Assembly (NCBI GenBank): GCA_010094045.1
Contig: ML986780.1
Coordinates: 26,648-56,535, forward strand
DNA from: Lojkania enalia
Lineage: Eukaryota; Ascomycota; Dothideomycetes; Pleosporales
Length of the DNA: 29,888 nucleotides
Direction of reading: 5' to 3'
Shown: piece after piece, positions 28,501 to 29,888 of the stretch
Position numbering within the stretch: position 1 is the stretch's first letter
Layout: every line of letters begins with the position of its first letter
Notes under the pieces: generated by a model
The model's database searches: none
What the model was told of the DNA's origin: nothing
What the model saw: only the letters and a program-made list of their open reading frames with translations
Made by a program: the position numbers and the translations under genes

Positions 28501-28980
28501 TAAATAAGTAGCGCGAGGGTACGGCAGTGTAGAAAGAGACTAGCTATAGGAAGGTATAGCTAAGTAGTAATCTAGTCTTAGTATACTATTATAATTCCTT
28601 TAGTATATAATCTAGAGTATATAAAGCATTTTACTATATAGTTATATGCCTAGCAGAGCGAAGGGCGCGTTTACCTAATATACCGGAGTAACTAGAAGGA
28701 GGGGAAAGCTATATAAGCGAGAGCGGACGAGTGCCGAAGGTAAGCGAGAGAGTAGGGCGGATGCTGGGGGGAGGATAGAGGTCCGACTTGCCTAAACGGG
28801 GAGTAAGTTATAGAATATAGGCTGGATAGTACAGCCTATTATAACCCGGATAGGTTATAGTTAAAATAGAATATATAGTTAATTTCTATTACTCTATATA
28901 GCCTTTAGAGTCCTTCTATAATTTTCACGCTGTGTTAGCAGGGAAAGATCTCTTATTTTCCCTTTATTTTTTTAGTATCC
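28501..28980 (+). promoter_or_regulatory. Unit 19 spacer: anchor, hairpins and promoter (class A)
   Basis: A perfect 7-bp stem AGCTATA-GGAAGG-TATAGCT is at 28542-28561. The anchor is at 28581-28614, with its left arm partly changed. The palindrome, decayed to GGCTGGATAGTACAGCC, is at 28820-28836 (229 bp). The TATA box is changed to TATATAG near 28895-28901. Confidence 0.7.
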
Positions 28981-29739
28981 TATAATAAAGTTAATAGAGG
29001 GGGAAGGCTTCCCCCTTTAGTTAGTTGCTGCGGGTAGAGCTGTAGATTTATATAGAATAGTATATTCTAGAGGTAAAGATTTTAGTTAATTTAATTTAGT
29101 TAACATATATAGTATTTATGTTTTATTTTAATATAGGATTATAATTGGGGAGAAGCTTCTATTACAGTAGTGCGGGGGCAGTAGTATTATTAGTTGTATA
29201 GAGGAGTTCGACGGAGGTCTACTATATTATTTCTTTCTAAAAATAGAGGTTTTTTCGCGTAACGGTGTCGGTTTTTCTATTTAATATATAATCCCTAGCA
29301 AGGGAGTTAGGATAAAATAGAGGTAGAGTAAGAGCTTATTAAAGTATTTTCTACTGGTATAGCTTTTTTTAGCGGTTTATTACGGTTGTTTAGAGGAGGT
29401 CGTATATTATAGTTAATAGAGGTTTTAGTTGATTTTAGTCTAGTTAAGAGGGAGTAGATACTATAGTTGGGTAATTCTAGGTTATTTGTAGTATGTAGGT
29501 GTCGGCCAGAAGTAGCAGCGTTATAGCCTTATGCTATTTCTAGAGGGTGGCGATAATAGGAGTCTTATTTAACTAGATTAGTATTTGAGGAGTAAGAGCG
29601 GTTATATTCTTAGAGGGGTTTAATAGTTATAGTTAGGTCGTAATTAGTTAGTATAGAGGAAGAGTAGTATTTATATTATATAAATATTTTAAGGAGACTG
29701 TAGGTTGTTTTTATTAATTATATAGTAGAGTATTATTAA
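28981..29739 (+). pseudogene. Class A leader joined to a different cargo, unit 19
   Basis: The promoter, leader and first codons (VEGEGFPL region near 28985-29020) match the F-box copies, but no F-box follows. A different frame, 28981-29739, is free of TGA and holds only TAG/TAA. Its second half, from about 29240, reads RFFYLIYNP, then FSTGIAFFSGLLRLFRGG, VCRCRPEVAAL and ISRGWR. This looks like an F-box copy whose body was replaced by other DNA, or a very diverged copy. The family was not recognised. The part from 29322 is the terminal repeat, so this is the only complete view of the gene. Confidence 0.48.
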
Positions 29740-29888
29740 TAAGGTATTCTTTATAGGTTATATTATTTTAGAAAGATATATTAGTTTAGGAGGCTGTATG
29801 ATAATTTTCCTAAAATTCTCGGGAAGATAAGTAGGAAAATAGTAGTAAAGGAATTCTTGGGAGAGTATATTATAACGGAGGAAAGAGT
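29322..29888 (+). repeat. Right copy of the 567-bp exact terminal repeat
   Basis: Identical to bases 1-567. Joining the two copies makes a 29,321-bp closed unit, and the anchor after the join (811) then lies 1541 bp after the last one (28591), in phase with the array. It contains the 3' half of the unit 19 gene and, from 29791, the start of its short-repeat tract. Confidence 0.95.

Larger units (their letters stand above)
1..29888 (+). repeat. Nineteen-unit head-to-tail cassette array, about 1.54 kb per unit
   Basis: The ATAATTCC core of a conserved anchor recurs nineteen times on the + strand at 1557, 1548, 1549, 1546, 1559, 1524, 1531, 1543, 1553, 1543, 1525, 1541, 1547, 1548, 1548, 1545, 1532 and 1541 bp intervals. 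Each interval holds a hairpin-rich spacer, one broken gene and a 3' short-repeat tract. The spacer and tract are recognisably shared by all units, whereas the gene is of several unrelated kinds. Depletion of CpA and in-frame TAG/TAA codons throughout point to RIP of a repeated array in a filamentous fungus. The organism is inferred, not shown. Confidence 0.93.

Noticed and set aside
811..28591. Bacterial-type integron cassette array
   Set aside because: Cassettes with structured borders invite the comparison, but there is no integrase, the units have eukaryotic promoters and introns, and length is constant, which integron cassettes do not show. Only the analogy was kept.
1..29888. A genetic code in which TAG and TAA mean Gln, making the genes intact
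   Set aside because: It would explain in-frame stops without TGA. However, CpA is lost in spacers too, His codons are nearly absent (changed to Tyr), ATG starts and splice donors are also changed, twin units differ by unconstrained transitions, and occasional TGA occurs at Trp positions. RIP explains all of this. An intact homologue with CAG/CAA at these sites would settle it.
1..29888. Tandem transposon or integrated virus
   Set aside because: No reverse transcriptase, transposase, replicase or capsid-like frame was recognised, and no terminal inverted repeats or long terminal repeats flank the units.

Overview
The window is a head-to-tail array of nineteen units of about 1.54 kb, all on the + strand. 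Every gene in it is a broken copy. The most likely host is a filamentous ascomycete that carries repeat-induced point mutation (RIP). CpA is almost absent (2 CA against 17 TG in bases 1-600, counted by eye), TpA is very common, in-frame breaks are almost all TAG or TAA (old CAG/CAA or TGG), ATG starts have become ATA, and close copies differ only by transitions. Short introns (48-70 nt) with GTAAGT donors and TACTAAC-like branch sites also fit a filamentous fungus. No rRNA, tRNA, CRISPR, rolling-circle replicase or transposase was recognised.

Each unit has three parts. First comes an 'anchor' (AGTATATAATATA twice, around ATTCCTTT) inside a hairpin-rich spacer. Next is one gene. Last is a 3' tract of short repeats built on TTCTCGGGAGACTGT. 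The ATAATTCC core of the anchor lies at 811, 2368, 3916, 5465, 7011, 8570, 10094, 11625, 13168, 14721, 16264, 17789, 19330, 20877, 22425, 23973, 25518, 27050 and 28591, so spacing is only 1524-1559 bp. Units are numbered 1-19 in that order.

There are two architectures. In class A (units 1, 2, 3, 5, 8, 10, 11, 12, 13, 15, 16, 18, 19) the anchor lies 217-235 bp before a conserved palindrome (GGCTATATAGTATAGCC), followed by a TATA-type promoter. Except in unit 19, whose leader runs into a different cargo, class A carries a decayed F-box gene: a 247-nt first exon (when not altered), a phase-1 intron, and a second exon ending near a (W/Q)Q-I-G-V/I-T-D-A-V-G-E motif. In class B (units 4, 6, 7, 9, 14, 17) that distance is 312-344 bp and the cargo is different and unrecognised. 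Units 7, 14 and 17 look related; 4, 6 and 9 look separate. Total unit length is the same in both classes.

Bases 29322-29888 repeat bases 1-567 exactly. Joining the ends gives a 29,321-bp circle or higher-order repeat, and the unit across the join is 1541 bp, in phase with the rest. Units 8 and 10 are recent copies of one another from anchor to anchor while their neighbours differ, so the unit behaves as a discrete cassette. A 50-base gap of Ns lies in the 3' tract of unit 7.
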